The translations under genes were made by a program, and so were the position numbers. Shown here piece after piece: positions 17,526-27,076 of a stretch of 64,000 nt of DNA; positions within the stretch are counted from its first letter, which is position 1; each line of letters begins with the position of its first letter. Under the pieces are notes generated by a model. That model worked only from the letters and a program-made list of their open reading frames with translations. It had not been told where the DNA came from and did not search any database. Origin of the DNA: Lichenicoccus sp963693035 (GTDB lineage Bacteria; Pseudomonadota; Alphaproteobacteria; Acetobacterales; Acetobacteraceae); assembly GCA_963693035.2 (NCBI GenBank), contig CAXMMQ010000008.1:1-64000 (forward strand). Direction: 5' to 3'.

Positions 17526-18674
17526 ATGCCGCACATGATGGATCATCTTCGACGCGCTTCAAGTTCGTTCCTCGCCGCACAGCAGGGGGCGGTGGCAGTG
17601 CTGGCGGCGCTGATGCTGATTCCGCTTGTCGCGGGAGCCGGCGTGGCGACCGACTATTCGCGCGAGGCAATCATGAAGGCCTCCTTGCAGAGTATCGCCG
17701 ATAGCGCCGCGATCGCGGGCGCGAGCGAGCTCAACCAGACCAACGGCTCTGCTCTCGGCATCACTCTCGCGACGAACTATTTCAACAAGAGTGTAGCAAA
17801 AATCGCCAACAGTGCCTCTGTCAGCTCGCCTGTGGTGACGAGCCCGAACAGCATCACGGTCACCGTCACCGCATCGGCAACGCTCAAGACGACATTGTTG
17901 GGGATTTTCGAGCCCACGATGACAATAAACGTGCTGGCGACCGCGCAGGGTCCTGGATATGCGATCAAGGCAACGCAGACGGGAGGGTTCTCGGCCCAGG
18001 CCGGCGACGGAAACAGCATCTATTACTACAAGATTCCGCCTGGAGGCGGCATCCCGACGACCCTGTCATCCTATACATTGCTTTTTACTAACAACCCTCT
18101 TATCGACCCGAATTGGGCGGCCGACAACGCCACGCCGAAGACGATAGCGCTCGGTCCCAACGATCAGGTCGGATTTGCGCTGTACAACCAGACCGGCGCG
18201 CGCTCGGCCTACGGCTCGAATGCATATGGCGGCACGCTGGGCTCGACCCACGCCTTCTTCTCCAACCTCAGCCCAACAAGCAATCTCCCCGGCTACGGCT
18301 ATACCAGCCAAGGAACTTATTATACCGGAACGACCAATGCCAACGGATCGTGTACGAAGACCGCGATCACAACCACGGTCAACAACTACGTCCCGACCGC
18401 AACAAGTAGCTGCAACGCTCATCCGTGTACAACCCTAGTAGGGGGGGGCGTCTACAACAACAACCTGCTCGTCAACGGCGCCTGCTCCACAGCGACAACT
18501 GCGGCTTCGACCTGTCTGCAACTCTACAACAATCCGACGCAATACGCCTGGAACGACATGGGCGGAAGTCCCGACGATTTCGACTACAACGATGCAGTCT
18601 ATACGGTGAACTGCGTGCCGAATATGGGCACTAATACCGCCTCCGGCACCAGGGCCGTCATCCTGACCCAGTGA
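17526..18674 (+). CDS. tadG: TadG-like pilus protein with acidic C-terminal domain
   Basis: 382 residues. It starts with an N-terminal membrane segment (GAVAVLAALMLIPLVAGAGVATDYSRE) and the TadG-type region KASLQSIADSAAIAGASELN, followed by a long secreted domain rich in Asn, Thr, Gly and Tyr. Near the C-terminus is the segment AWNDMGGSPDDFDYNDAVYTVNC, an Asp-dense motif resembling DUF4114-type putative calcium-binding domains. Base composition is less GC-rich than the operon core. It is the last gene of the operon and ends 20 bases before the convergent cysA. Start chosen at the first Met matching the family; the frame is open further upstream. Confidence 0.82.
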   Translation: MPHMMDHLRRASSSFLAAQQGAVAVLAALMLIPLVAGAGVATDYSREAIMKASLQSIADSAAIAGASELNQTNGSALGITLATNYFNKSVAKIANSASVSSPVVTSPNSITVTVTASATLKTTLLGIFEPTMTINVLATAQGPGYAIKATQTGGFSAQAGDGNSIYYYKIPPGGGIPTTLSSYTLLFTNNPLIDPNWAADNATPKTIALGPNDQVGFALYNQTGARSAYGSNAYGGTLGSTHAFFSNLSPTSNLPGYGYTSQGTYYTGTTNANGSCTKTAITTTVNNYVPTATSSCNAHPCTTLVGGGVYNNNLLVNGACSTATTAASTCLQLYNNPTQYAWNDMGGSPDDFDYNDAVYTVNCVPNMGTNTASGTRAVILTQ

Positions 18675-18694
18675 CATTCGCGGGCTATACGGGA

Positions 18695-19750
18695 TCAGGT
18701 TAATGCGCTGAAAACATGCGCCCGCGACAAATCGATACAGCAGCGTGCGCCGGGACTGAGCGGCACGTCGACCGCCGGCGCCAGCGCCTCGATCACCCGG
18801 CCGGCCACATCGACTTCGTAGCGCGTGAACGCGCCAATCCGGCGCGCGAACAACACCGTCCCCGGCCCATCCCCCCCTTGTAGCCCGATCTCGTACGGCC
18901 GGATCGACACCACCCCCGGCCCGTCCGGCAGCGCCACCGGCAGCGACGATGCCTCCAGCCCGCGCGGCACCGCGCGACCGTTCGTGATCGTCGCCTCGAA
19001 ACGGACGCTCTCGCCGAGGAACTGGTGCACGAACGCATTCACCGGATGCCGGTCGAGCTGTTCCGGCGTGCCGACCTGCTCCAGCGCGCCGTCGCGCAGC
19101 AGGGCGATACGGTCGGCGACCTCGATCGCCTCGCCCTGGTCGTGCGTCACCAGGATGCTGGTCAGCCCGAGCCGGTCATGCAGCCCGCGCAGCCAGCTCC
19201 GTATGTCCTTGCGCACCAGCGGGTCGAGTGCCCCGAACGGCTCGTCGAGCAGCAGCAGCTCCGGCTCGATCGCGAGTGCGCGCGCCAGTGCCACACGCTG
19301 GCGCTGGCCGCCGGAAAGCTGCGCCGGCTTGCGGTCGGCGAGATGCGCCACCTGCACCAGTTCGAGCAGCTCGCGCACCCGCAGCCCGATGGTGCGGCGA
19401 TCCGGCCGCCGGCGCCATGGCCGCACACGCAGCCCGAACGCCACGTTCTCGCGCACGCTCATGTGGCCGAACAGCGCGTAGCTCTGGAACACGAAGCCGA
19501 TATTGCGCTCGCGCGCCGGCACGCGCGTCACGTCGCGGGTGCCGATCGAGAGCCTCCCGGTATAGCCGGGCTCGAGCCCGGCGATGACGCGCAGCAGCGT
19601 GGTCTTGCCGGCGCCGGACGGCCCGACCAGGGCCAGGAACTCGCCCTGCGGTACCGAGAGATCGATATGGCGGATCGCCGGCGTCTGGCCGAACAGGCAG
19701 CTTATCCCCGCCAGTTCGACGCCGCTGGTCTGCACGACGAAATCCTTCAT
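18695..19750 (-). CDS. cysA: CysA, ATPase of the sulfate/thiosulfate importer
   Basis: 351 residues starting MKDFVVQTSGVELAG. It energises sulfate uptake. Walker A GPSGAGKTTLLRVIAG, Q-loop VFQSYALFGHMSVREN, signature LSGGQRQRVALARALA, Walker B LLLLDEPFGALDP, and switch His in LVTHDQGEA are all visible, with a C-terminal TOBE-like region carrying VSIRPYEIGLQ. It overlaps cysW by four bases. The open frame continues far upstream but that is a shadow of cysW. Confidence 0.94.
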   Translation of the reverse strand: MKDFVVQTSGVELAGISCLFGQTPAIRHIDLSVPQGEFLALVGPSGAGKTTLLRVIAGLEPGYTGRLSIGTRDVTRVPARERNIGFVFQSYALFGHMSVRENVAFGLRVRPWRRRPDRRTIGLRVRELLELVQVAHLADRKPAQLSGGQRQRVALARALAIEPELLLLDEPFGALDPLVRKDIRSWLRGLHDRLGLTSILVTHDQGEAIEVADRIALLRDGALEQVGTPEQLDRHPVNAFVHQFLGESVRFEATITNGRAVPRGLEASSLPVALPDGPGVVSIRPYEIGLQGGDGPGTVLFARRIGAFTRYEVDVAGRVIEALAPAVDVPLSPGARCCIDLSRAHVFSALT

Positions 19751-20589
19751 GCCGTCTTGCCCTGCGGCGTGCCGGGGTCGCCGGTCACCTTGTGCTGCCA
19801 TTCCAGCATGCCGCGTAGGCCGACCGCCAGACCCGAGGCCAGCGCCAGCAGGGCGGCGAGAGAGAACGCGGCGACACCCTGGTAGTCGTTGTAGAGGGTC
19901 TCGATACGCAACGGCACGGTCTCGGTCACCCCCGGGATATGGCCCGACACCACGGAAACGGCGCCGAACTCGCCGAGGGCGCGCGCCGCGCACAGCAGCA
20001 CGCCGGACAGCAGCGCCCAGCCGATGCCGGGCAGCGTGACACGCAGGAAGATGTCCCAGAACCCCGCCCCGAGCATGGTCGCCGCCTCCTCGCTCTCGCG
20101 CCCGCGCGCATCGAGCACCGGCATGATGGTGCGGACCACGAACGGGAAGGTCACGAACAGGGTCGCCAGCAGGATGCCCGGCAGCGCGAAGGTGATCTGG
20201 ACATGGTTGTGCGACAGCATCGGCCCGAACCAGCCGCCGGCGCCGAACAGCAGCACCCAGACCAGGCCGGCCACCACCGGCGACACCGACAGCGGCAGCT
20301 CGATCAGCACCAGGATCAGGCCGCGCCCGGTGAACTCGTACTTCGTCAGGACATAGGCCGCGAAGATGCCGCAGACGGTGTTGAACGGCACGCAGAGCGC
20401 CACCACCAGCAGGCTCAGCCGGATCGCGGACAGCGCGTCCGGGTCCTGTACGCTGGCGAACACCTCGCCCACGCCATGCCGCAGCGCCTCGCTGAACAGC
20501 GACACCAGCGGCAGGATCAGCACCAGGGCGGCGACGATCCAGGCCGCGGTGCCGAGCAGCCAGCGCGTCGCACGGATCCGGGCGCTCAC
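19747..20589 (-). CDS. cysW: CysW, sulfate importer permease
   Basis: 280 residues with six membrane spans and the EAA loop EESEEAATMLGAGFWDIFLRVTLPGI that docks the ATPase. GEFGAVSVVSGHIPGVTETVPLRIETLYN is typical of CysW. It lies ten bases after cysT and overlaps cysA. Confidence 0.93.
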   Translation of the reverse strand: MSARIRATRWLLGTAAWIVAALVLILPLVSLFSEALRHGVGEVFASVQDPDALSAIRLSLLVVALCVPFNTVCGIFAAYVLTKYEFTGRGLILVLIELPLSVSPVVAGLVWVLLFGAGGWFGPMLSHNHVQITFALPGILLATLFVTFPFVVRTIMPVLDARGRESEEAATMLGAGFWDIFLRVTLPGIGWALLSGVLLCAARALGEFGAVSVVSGHIPGVTETVPLRIETLYNDYQGVAAFSLAALLALASGLAVGLRGMLEWQHKVTGDPGTPQGKTA

Positions 20590-20599
20590 AGCGGCACCC

Positions 20600-21523
20600 T
20601 CATAGGGCCTGCCTCTGGCCGGCCATCGCCGGCAGCAACGCGCGCAGGATGCCGAGCGCCACCAGGATCACAGCGGCACCGAGCAGCATCACCAGCCCGA
20701 TCGCGGCGGCGCCGGCATAGTCGAACTGCTGCAGCCGGATCACGATCAGCAGCGGCGCGATCTCGGAGACCAGCGGCCGGTTGCCGGCGATGAAGATGAC
20801 GCTGCCGTACTCGCCGACGCCGCGCGCAAATGCGAGCCCGAAGCCGGTCAGCAGCGCCGGCAGGATCGCCGGCAGCAGCACCCGCAAGGCGATCTGGCCC
20901 GGACGGGCGCCGAGCGTCTGCGCCGCCTCCTCGAGCTCGCGCGGCAGGTCGTGCAGCACCGGCAGCGTGCTGCGCACCACGAACGGCAGGCCGACGAACA
21001 CCAGCGCGATCATGATGCCGGCCTGGGTATAGGCGATCCTGATCCCGCTGGCGGCCAGCGGCGCGCCGACCCAGCCATGCCGGCCGTAGAGCGTCGCCAG
21101 CGTGATGCCGGCGACCGCGGTGGGCAGCGCGAACGGCAGGTCGATGATCGCGTCCAGCAGGCGCCAACCGGGCGGCCGCACGCGGGCGATCGCCCAGGCG
21201 AGCAGCAGACCGGCCAGCGTGCACAGGATGGCGGCCTCGAAGGCGGTGCCGAACGACAACCGCAGCGCCGCCAGCGCGCGCGCCTGGGTCAGCGAGTGCC
21301 ATAGCCAGCCGATGCCATGCTCCCAGGGCCGCGCCGCCAGCGCCGCCAGCGGCAGCAGGACCAGCAGGGAGACCCAGGCCAGCGTGATACCGAGTGACAG
21401 CCCGAAACCCGGTATCACGGTCGGCCCGTGCCCCTTGCCTGGCCCCGCCGGCGGGATGTGCCGCGGCCGACCGGGCGCCGGATCGATCGAGATGGCCCTC
21501 GGAACCGGGCTGGCCGCGTTCAT
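20600..21523 (-). CDS. cysT: CysT (CysU), sulfate importer permease
   Basis: 307 residues with a roughly 45-residue N-terminal extension and then six spans. LDAIIDLPFALPTAVAGITLATLYG, the EAA loop ELEEAAQTLGARPGQIALRVLLPAI, and RGVGEYGSVIFIAGN identify the CysT/CysU subunit. The start overlaps the stop of the binding-protein gene by four bases. Confidence 0.93.
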   Translation of the reverse strand: MNAASPVPRAISIDPAPGRPRHIPPAGPGKGHGPTVIPGFGLSLGITLAWVSLLVLLPLAALAARPWEHGIGWLWHSLTQARALAALRLSFGTAFEAAILCTLAGLLLAWAIARVRPPGWRLLDAIIDLPFALPTAVAGITLATLYGRHGWVGAPLAASGIRIAYTQAGIMIALVFVGLPFVVRSTLPVLHDLPRELEEAAQTLGARPGQIALRVLLPAILPALLTGFGLAFARGVGEYGSVIFIAGNRPLVSEIAPLLIVIRLQQFDYAGAAAIGLVMLLGAAVILVALGILRALLPAMAGQRQAL

Positions 21524-22536
21524 TTGCCAGCAGTGTAGATGGTGTCGAACACGCCGCCATCGGCGAAATGCTTCGCCTGCACCGCCGGCCAGCCGCCGAG
21601 GCCGGCCACGTCATAGACGCGGATCGCGGGAAAGTCGGCCTTGTGCTCTGCGAACACTGTCGGATCGATCGGGCGGTAATGGTGCCTGGCCGCCAGTTCC
21701 TGTCCCTCATGGCTGAACAGGAAGCGGAGATAGGCCTGTGCCACCGGCCCGGTATGCTTCTTGTCGGTGACGCTGTCGACCCAGGCGACCGGCGGTTCCG
21801 CCTTGATGCTGCTCGACGGATAGACAATGTCGAACTGGCCGGCGCCGACATCGCGGGTGGCTAGCAGCGCCTCGTCCTCCCAGGCCAGCAGCACGTCGCC
21901 CTCGCCACGCTGCACGAAGCTGTTGGTGGCGCCGCGCGCGCCGGTGTCGAGCATCGGGACGTGCTTGTACAGGCGGCCCAGATAGGCCTCCGCACTGGCC
22001 TCGGTCGCGCCAGGCTGGTGCAGCGCCCAGCTATAGGCGGCGAGATAGCTCCAGCGGCCACCGCTGCTGGTCTTCGGGTTCGGGGTGATCACCTCGACAT
22101 CGCCGCGCACCAGGTCGGCCCAGCCATCGAGGTGCTTCGGATTGCCGTGCCGGACCAGGAACACCACCGTGCTGGTATAGGGCACGGAGTGGTTCGGCAG
22201 CCGGCTCTCCCAGTTCGCCGCCAGCAGGTGGCGCTGGGTCAGCACGTCGATGTCCCAGGCGAGCCCGAGCGTCACCACGTCGGCCTGCAGCCCGTCGAGC
22301 ACCGCGCGCGCCTGGGCGCCGGAGCCGCTATGCGAGGTCTTGATGTCGAGCGTCTGGCCGGTCTTTGCCTTCCAGTCCGACGCAAAGACCTGGTTCACGT
22401 CCTTGTACAACTCGCGCGTGGGGTCGTAGCTGACATTGAGCAGCGACAGGTCGGCCGCCTGCGCGCGGGCGTCATGCACGGAGCCGGCGGCCAGGAACGC
22501 CAGGGCAAGGACGCTGGAGCGACGCAGGGCGATCAT
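21520..22536 (-). CDS. Periplasmic sulfate-binding protein
   Basis: 338 residues, Sbp/CysP family. Signal peptide (VLALAFLAAGSVHDARAQA), then LLNVSYDPTRELYKDVNQVFASDWK, the SHSGSGAQARAVLDGLQADVVTLGLAWDI ligand-binding region, GRWSYLAAYSWAL, and HYRPIDPTVF near the C-terminus. It is the first gene of the four-gene importer operon. No assimilation genes (cysDN, cysI) are adjacent. The choice between Sbp (sulfate) and CysP (thiosulfate) is not made here. Confidence 0.92.
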   Translation of the reverse strand: MIALRRSSVLALAFLAAGSVHDARAQAADLSLLNVSYDPTRELYKDVNQVFASDWKAKTGQTLDIKTSHSGSGAQARAVLDGLQADVVTLGLAWDIDVLTQRHLLAANWESRLPNHSVPYTSTVVFLVRHGNPKHLDGWADLVRGDVEVITPNPKTSSGGRWSYLAAYSWALHQPGATEASAEAYLGRLYKHVPMLDTGARGATNSFVQRGEGDVLLAWEDEALLATRDVGAGQFDIVYPSSSIKAEPPVAWVDSVTDKKHTGPVAQAYLRFLFSHEGQELAARHHYRPIDPTVFAEHKADFPAIRVYDVAGLGGWPAVQAKHFADGGVFDTIYTAGK

Positions 22537-22640
22537 TGCTCAATCCACGAAGATTGCCGTATTATTGCCACGGCATGTCAGTACTTCCACGTTTGTACGT
22601 GGTTGGTCAACGTGGGGACCGGCCGGCTCAAGGCGCGCTC

Positions 22641-22669
22641 TTGAACCGGGTGCCGCTCCCGTCTATACA
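22641..22669 (+). promoter_or_regulatory. Strong sigma-70-type promoter for rpmI-rplT
   Basis: TTGAAC (22641-22646) and TATACA (22664-22669) are spaced by exactly 17 bases, close to consensus. Predicted transcription start near 22676 leaves a leader of about 130 bases before rpmI. The -35 box lies in the right arm of a 10-bp hairpin (22623-22632 with 22640-22649, one mismatch). Confidence 0.6.
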
Positions 22670-22808
22670 CCCGCCCCTGATCGCGCGTCCGGGCCTGGAA
22701 TGGGCATGCCCGGCCGCGACGGCTGCCATCCCGACCTGTCCTGTTTCAGGTGGGGGGCATCTCGTGTCATTGCGGCGCGGCGAGGCAGCGTTCCAGAAGG
22801 AGATGCAA

Positions 22809-23012
22809 ATGCCCAAGATGAAGACCAAGTCGTCGGTCAAGAAGCGGTTCAAGATCACCGCGACCGGCAAGGTGCTCGCAGGCCCCGGCAACAAGCGCCA
22901 CGGCCTGATCAACCGCCCGCAGAAGATGAAGCGGACCAACCGCGGCTCCCAGACGCTGACCGAGATGGACGGCAAGACGGTGAAGCAGTGGGCCCCGTAC
23001 GGGCTGGTATGA
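22809..23012 (+). CDS. rpmI: 50S ribosomal protein L35
   Basis: 67 residues starting MPKMKTKSSVKKRFKITATG, the standard L35 N-terminus; the C-terminal TVKQWAPYGLV is usual for alphaproteobacteria. AGAAGGAG lies just upstream of the ATG. The frame is open for 91 further codons upstream with no protein character. It is followed 14 bases later by rplT. infC is not adjacent. Confidence 0.97.
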   Translation: MPKMKTKSSVKKRFKITATGKVLAGPGNKRHGLINRPQKMKRTNRGSQTLTEMDGKTVKQWAPYGLV

Positions 23013-23026
23013 GGAGCATCTGAGCC

Positions 23027-23383
23027 ATGGCACGCGTCAAGCGGGGCGTTACCACCCACGCCCGTCACAAGAAGGTTCTCGCGCAGTCGAAGGGTTTCGT
23101 CGGCCGTTCCTCGACGAACTACCGGATCGCGCTCGAGCGGCTCGAGAAGTCGCTGCAGTATGCCTACCGCGACCGCCGCAACAAGAAGCGCGAGTTCCGC
23201 GGCCTGTGGATCCAGCGCATCAATGCCGCCGTCCGCGAGCACGGCATGACCTACAGCGTGTTCATCAACGGCCTGCACAAGGCCGGCATCGAGATCGACC
23301 GCAAGGTGCTGGCCTCGATCGCGTTCGACGACAACGCCGCCTTTGCGGAGATCGTGAAGACGGTGCAGGGCGCCCTCGCTTGA
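23027..23383 (+). CDS. rplT: 50S ribosomal protein L20
   Basis: 118 residues, the usual length. MARVKRGVTTHARHKKVLAQ, SSTNYRIALERLEKSLQYAYRDRRNKKREFR and LWIQRINAAVREHGMTYSVFI are diagnostic. L20 binds 23S rRNA early in 50S assembly. It is cotranscribed with rpmI and is followed by a strong intrinsic terminator before pheS. Confidence 0.97.
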   Translation: MARVKRGVTTHARHKKVLAQSKGFVGRSSTNYRIALERLEKSLQYAYRDRRNKKREFRGLWIQRINAAVREHGMTYSVFINGLHKAGIEIDRKVLASIAFDDNAAFAEIVKTVQGALA

Positions 23384-23423
23384 TGCGACAACCCTGATCC
23401 CTCGCCACCTGATCTTGTCTTCG

Positions 23424-23454
23424 ACGGGCCGTCCTGCGAAGGACGGCCCGTTTC
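23424..23454 (+). terminator. Intrinsic terminator after rplT
   Basis: A 12-bp perfect stem, ACGGGCCGTCCT with AGGACGGCCCGT, closes on a GCGA tetraloop and is followed by a short T-rich tail (TTTCGTT). It separates the ribosomal-protein genes from pheS, 15 bases before the pheS start, so it may also act as an attenuator for pheST. Confidence 0.85.
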
Positions 23455-23469
23455 GTTCAGGAGCCCCGC

Positions 23470-24537
23470 ATGTCGGATGATCTGGACGCCCTGCGGCAGG
23501 AGACGCTGACTGCGCTCGACACGGCTGCCGACCTGCGGGCGTGGGATGCGGTGCGCGTCGGGACACTGGGCAAGTCGGGGCGATTGACCGGGCTGCTCAG
23601 GGAGCTGGGCCGGGCAGCCCCCGAGGAACGGCGTTCCAGAGGCGCCGCGCTCAACCGGCTGCGCGACGTACTGACATTGGCGATCGAGACCCGCGGCCGC
23701 ACCCTGGAAGCCGAGGCCCTCAACGCCCGCCTCGCCAGCGAGCGCGTCGATGTCACGTTGCCGGTGCCGACCAGTGGGCTGGGCTCGATCCATTCGATCA
23801 GCCGCACCATCGAGGAGATGGTGGCGATCTTCGGCGCGATGGGGTTCCGGCTGGCGGAAGGGCCCGACATCGAGACCGACTGGCACAATTTCTCGGCGCT
23901 GAACACGCCGTCGCACCATCCGGCGCGCACCGACCACGACACCTTCTATTTGCCTACACTTGACGGTGAGGCGACCCGTCTGCTGCGCACCCAGACCTCG
24001 CCGGTGCAGATCCGCACGATGCTTGACCAGGCGCCGCCGATCCGGGTGATCGTACCCGGCCGCACCTACCGCGCCGACCACGACGCCACCCACTCGCCAA
24101 TGTTCCACCAGTGCGAGGGCCTGGTGGTGGATCGCGGCATCACGCTGGGCCACCTGAAGGGCTGCGTGATCGAGTTCCTGCGCGCCTATTTCGACCAGCC
24201 GGCGCTGCCAGTGCGGTTCCGCGCCTCGTACTTTCCGTTCACCGAACCCTCGATGGAGGTCGATATCGGTTGGGACCGTCGCTCAGGCGAGATCGGCGGC
24301 GGCGCCGACTGGCTCGAGGTGCTGGGCAGCGGCATGGTGCATCCGCGCGTGCTGGCCAATTGCGGCATCGATCCGCGCGCGTTCACCGGCTTTGCGTTCG
24401 GCATGGGCATCGAGCGGCTGACCATGCTGAAGAACGGCATTCCCGACCTGCGCTCGTTCTACGAGAGCGACATGCGCTGGCTGCGGCATTACGGCGCCTC
24501 GCCGCTGCTGCCCGCCCTGCTGCATGAGGGGCTGTAG
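23470..24537 (+). CDS. pheS: Phenylalanyl-tRNA synthetase alpha subunit
   Basis: 355 residues. Class II synthetase catalytic subunit; it charges tRNA-Phe as an alpha2beta2 tetramer. After an N-terminal coiled coil come GSIHSISRTIEEMVAIFGAMGF, the motif-2 region PGRTYRADHDATHSPMFHQCEGLVV, SYFPFTEPSMEVDI and the motif-3 GFAFGMGIERLTMLKNGIPDLR. Start supported by AGGAG seven bases upstream. Only three bases separate it from pheT. Confidence 0.96.
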   Translation: MSDDLDALRQETLTALDTAADLRAWDAVRVGTLGKSGRLTGLLRELGRAAPEERRSRGAALNRLRDVLTLAIETRGRTLEAEALNARLASERVDVTLPVPTSGLGSIHSISRTIEEMVAIFGAMGFRLAEGPDIETDWHNFSALNTPSHHPARTDHDTFYLPTLDGEATRLLRTQTSPVQIRTMLDQAPPIRVIVPGRTYRADHDATHSPMFHQCEGLVVDRGITLGHLKGCVIEFLRAYFDQPALPVRFRASYFPFTEPSMEVDIGWDRRSGEIGGGADWLEVLGSGMVHPRVLANCGIDPRAFTGFAFGMGIERLTMLKNGIPDLRSFYESDMRWLRHYGASPLLPALLHEGL

Positions 24538-24540
24538 GCG

Positions 24541-27030
24541 ATGAAGTTCACCCTGTCGTGGCTGCGCGACCACCTCGACACCGAGGCGACGCAGGCCGAG
24601 ATCCTGACGGCGCTGAACCGCATCGGCCTTGAGGTCGAGGGCGTCACCGACCGGGGCGCCGCGCTGGCGCCGTTCCGCACCGCGCGCATCGTAGCCGCCG
24701 ACCAGCACCCGAATGCCGACCGGCTGCGCGTCTGCCGGGTCGATATCGGCCGCAATACCGGGGAAGGCGGCATCGGACCGGAGGGCGATGACTTGGTGCA
24801 GGTGGTGTGCGGCGCGCCCAACGCGCGCGCCGGGTTGTCGGTGATCTTCGCGCCGCCGGGCAGCGTCATTCCCGCCACCGGCACCACGCTCAAGGTCGGC
24901 TCGATCCGCGGCGTCGAGAGCCAGGGCATGCTGTGCTCGCTGCGCGAGCTGGGTCTCGGCGAGGAGCATGACGGCATCGCCGAGCTGCCGGACAACACCA
25001 CGCCAGGCCAGAGCTACGCCAATTTCGCCGGCCTCGACGACCCGGTGATCGAGATCGCCATCACGCCAAATCGCGGCGACGCGCTTGCCGTGCGCGGCGT
25101 GGCGCGGGATCTCGCGGCGGCGGGGCTGGGACGGCTGCGGCCATGGCTCGCCGAGACCGTGGAAGGCACGTTCGCGTCGCCGATCACCTGGCGCATCGAG
25201 TTCCCCGAGGCCTGTCCCTATGTGCTCGGCCGCACCGTGCGCGGCCTGCGCAACCGCCCGAGCCCGGCCTGGCTGCGCGAGCGGCTGCTCGCGATCGGCC
25301 TGCGCCCGATCTCGGCGCTGGTCGACATCACCAACTTCTTCACCTTCGACCTCGGCCGGCCGCTGCACGTGTTCGACGCCGGCCGCCTCGCCGGCCGCGA
25401 ACTGGTGATCTGCCGCGGCGGCGGCGAGACCCTGCGGGCGCTGGATGGGCGCGACTACATCGCCGATCCCGAGGATTGCGTGATCGCCGACGACGCCGGC
25501 GTGCAGTCGTTCGCCGGCATCATGGGCGGCGAGGCCACCGGCGTCTCGGATGCGACCACCAGCGTGTTCATCGAGTGCGCGCTGTTCGATCCGGTCCGAG
25601 TCGCGTTGTCCGGGCGCCGGCATGCGATCAGCTCGGATGCGCGGCAACGCTTCGAGCGCGGCGTCGATCCGGCGCTGCCGGTGGCGGCGCTCGAGGCGGC
25701 GACGCGGATGATCGTGGAGCTCTGCGGCGGCGAGGCGAGCGAGGTGGTGGTGGCCGGTGAGCCGCCACCCTGGCAGCGCGAGGCGCGGCTGCGCTTTGAA
25801 CGCATCGCCGGGCTTGGCGGCCTTGAGGTGACACCCGATGCGGCGATTGCCTCCCTCGAGGCGCTCGGGTTTGCCGTGCGTGCACGCGACGAAGCGGGCG
25901 TGCTGCTCGACGTGCCGTCCTGGCGCAACGACATCGCGGTGCCTTCCGTGCTGGATGCCGCACCGGGCCTCGATCCGGCGCGACTGCTTGGCGCAGAGGT
26001 CGTTTCGCCGATCGAGGCGGAGTGCGACCTGATCGAGGAGGTGCTGCGGCTGCGCGGCCTGGATGCGGTGCCCCCGGTGACGCTGCCGCCGATCGCCGCC
26101 GTGCCGCTGGCGTCGCTCACGCCCCGTCAGGCGCGCACCGCCGCGGCGCGTCGGCTGCTGGCGACGCGCGGGCTGGCGGAGTGCGTCGGCTTCTCCTTCA
26201 TCTCGCGCGACGCGGCCGAGCATTTCGGCGCCATCCCGGACAGCCTGCGGTTGCTCAACCCGATCGCCGCCGATCTCGACCAGCTTCGCTCGACACCGCT
26301 GGCAAGCCTGGTGCTGGCGGCGCGTCGCAATGCCGCACGCGGTGCGGATGCCCTGGGGCTGTTCGAGATCGGGCCGGGTTTTCGCGAAACCGGACAAACC
26401 CTGATCGCCGCCGGCTTGCGCACTGGTAACGCGCCACGTCGTCCGGGCGCTAGCGGCGAGGCGGCCAGCCTGTGGGATGCCAAGGCCGATGCGATGGCCC
26501 TGCTCGATGGCCTCGGAATGCCGATGGACGCGCTCGGTGTGACTGCCGATGCGCCGGCGCACTACCATCCCGGCCGCTCCGGCACCTTGCGGCAGGGACC
26601 GAGGCTGGCGCTGGCGCATTTCGGCGACCTGCATCCCGGCGTGCTGCAGTCCCTCGGCCTGGACGGCCCGGCAGCCGGGTTCGAGCTGTTCCTCGATACG
26701 GTGCCGGACCCGAAGCGCCGGCGGCGCGCGGCACCCGACCTGCCGTCGTTCCAGCCTTTGACCCGGGATTTCGCCTTCCTGGTCGGGTCGGATGTGACTG
26801 CCGAGGCGGTGCTGCGGGCGGCACGCGGCGCCGAGCGCACGCTGATCAGCAGGGTCAGCCTGTTCGACGTGTACGAGGGCGAGAAGGTGCCGCACGGACA
26901 GAAGTCGCTGGCCATCGAGGTCGTGCTGCAGCCGCGCGAGCGCAGCCTGACCGAAGCGGAGATCGAGGCGGTCTGCGCGAAGATCGTGGCTGCTGTCGGC
27001 AAGGCAACCGGCGGAGCACTGCGGGGGTAG
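24541..27030 (+). CDS. pheT: Phenylalanyl-tRNA synthetase beta subunit
   Basis: 829 residues, near the family length. N-terminal tRNA-binding (EMAP-like) domain (VDIGRNTGEGGIGP... VVCGAPNARAG), B3/4 editing domain (DITNFFTFDLGRPLHVFDA), B5 domain, catalytic-like core, and the C-terminal ferredoxin-like anticodon-binding domain (FQPLTRDFAFLVGSDV to VGKATGGALRG). It is essential and immediately follows pheS. Confidence 0.96.
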   Translation: MKFTLSWLRDHLDTEATQAEILTALNRIGLEVEGVTDRGAALAPFRTARIVAADQHPNADRLRVCRVDIGRNTGEGGIGPEGDDLVQVVCGAPNARAGLSVIFAPPGSVIPATGTTLKVGSIRGVESQGMLCSLRELGLGEEHDGIAELPDNTTPGQSYANFAGLDDPVIEIAITPNRGDALAVRGVARDLAAAGLGRLRPWLAETVEGTFASPITWRIEFPEACPYVLGRTVRGLRNRPSPAWLRERLLAIGLRPISALVDITNFFTFDLGRPLHVFDAGRLAGRELVICRGGGETLRALDGRDYIADPEDCVIADDAGVQSFAGIMGGEATGVSDATTSVFIECALFDPVRVALSGRRHAISSDARQRFERGVDPALPVAALEAATRMIVELCGGEASEVVVAGEPPPWQREARLRFERIAGLGGLEVTPDAAIASLEALGFAVRARDEAGVLLDVPSWRNDIAVPSVLDAAPGLDPARLLGAEVVSPIEAECDLIEEVLRLRGLDAVPPVTLPPIAAVPLASLTPRQARTAAARRLLATRGLAECVGFSFISRDAAEHFGAIPDSLRLLNPIAADLDQLRSTPLASLVLAARRNAARGADALGLFEIGPGFRETGQTLIAAGLRTGNAPRRPGASGEAASLWDAKADAMALLDGLGMPMDALGVTADAPAHYHPGRSGTLRQGPRLALAHFGDLHPGVLQSLGLDGPAAGFELFLDTVPDPKRRRRAAPDLPSFQPLTRDFAFLVGSDVTAEAVLRAARGAERTLISRVSLFDVYEGEKVPHGQKSLAIEVVLQPRERSLTEAEIEAVCAKIVAAVGKATGGALRG

Positions 27031-27076
27031 GGTTCGTTATTGAATCGTAAGGAGTTTGGCGCTAGCCTCGGCGTCG

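Noticed and set aside
18675..18694. Terminator between convergent tadG and cysA
   Set aside because: The 20-base gap has no stem-loop.
24283..26895. 870-codon minus-strand frame opposite pheS/pheT
   Set aside because: Antisense shadow of pheT; low-complexity composition and no recognisable motif.
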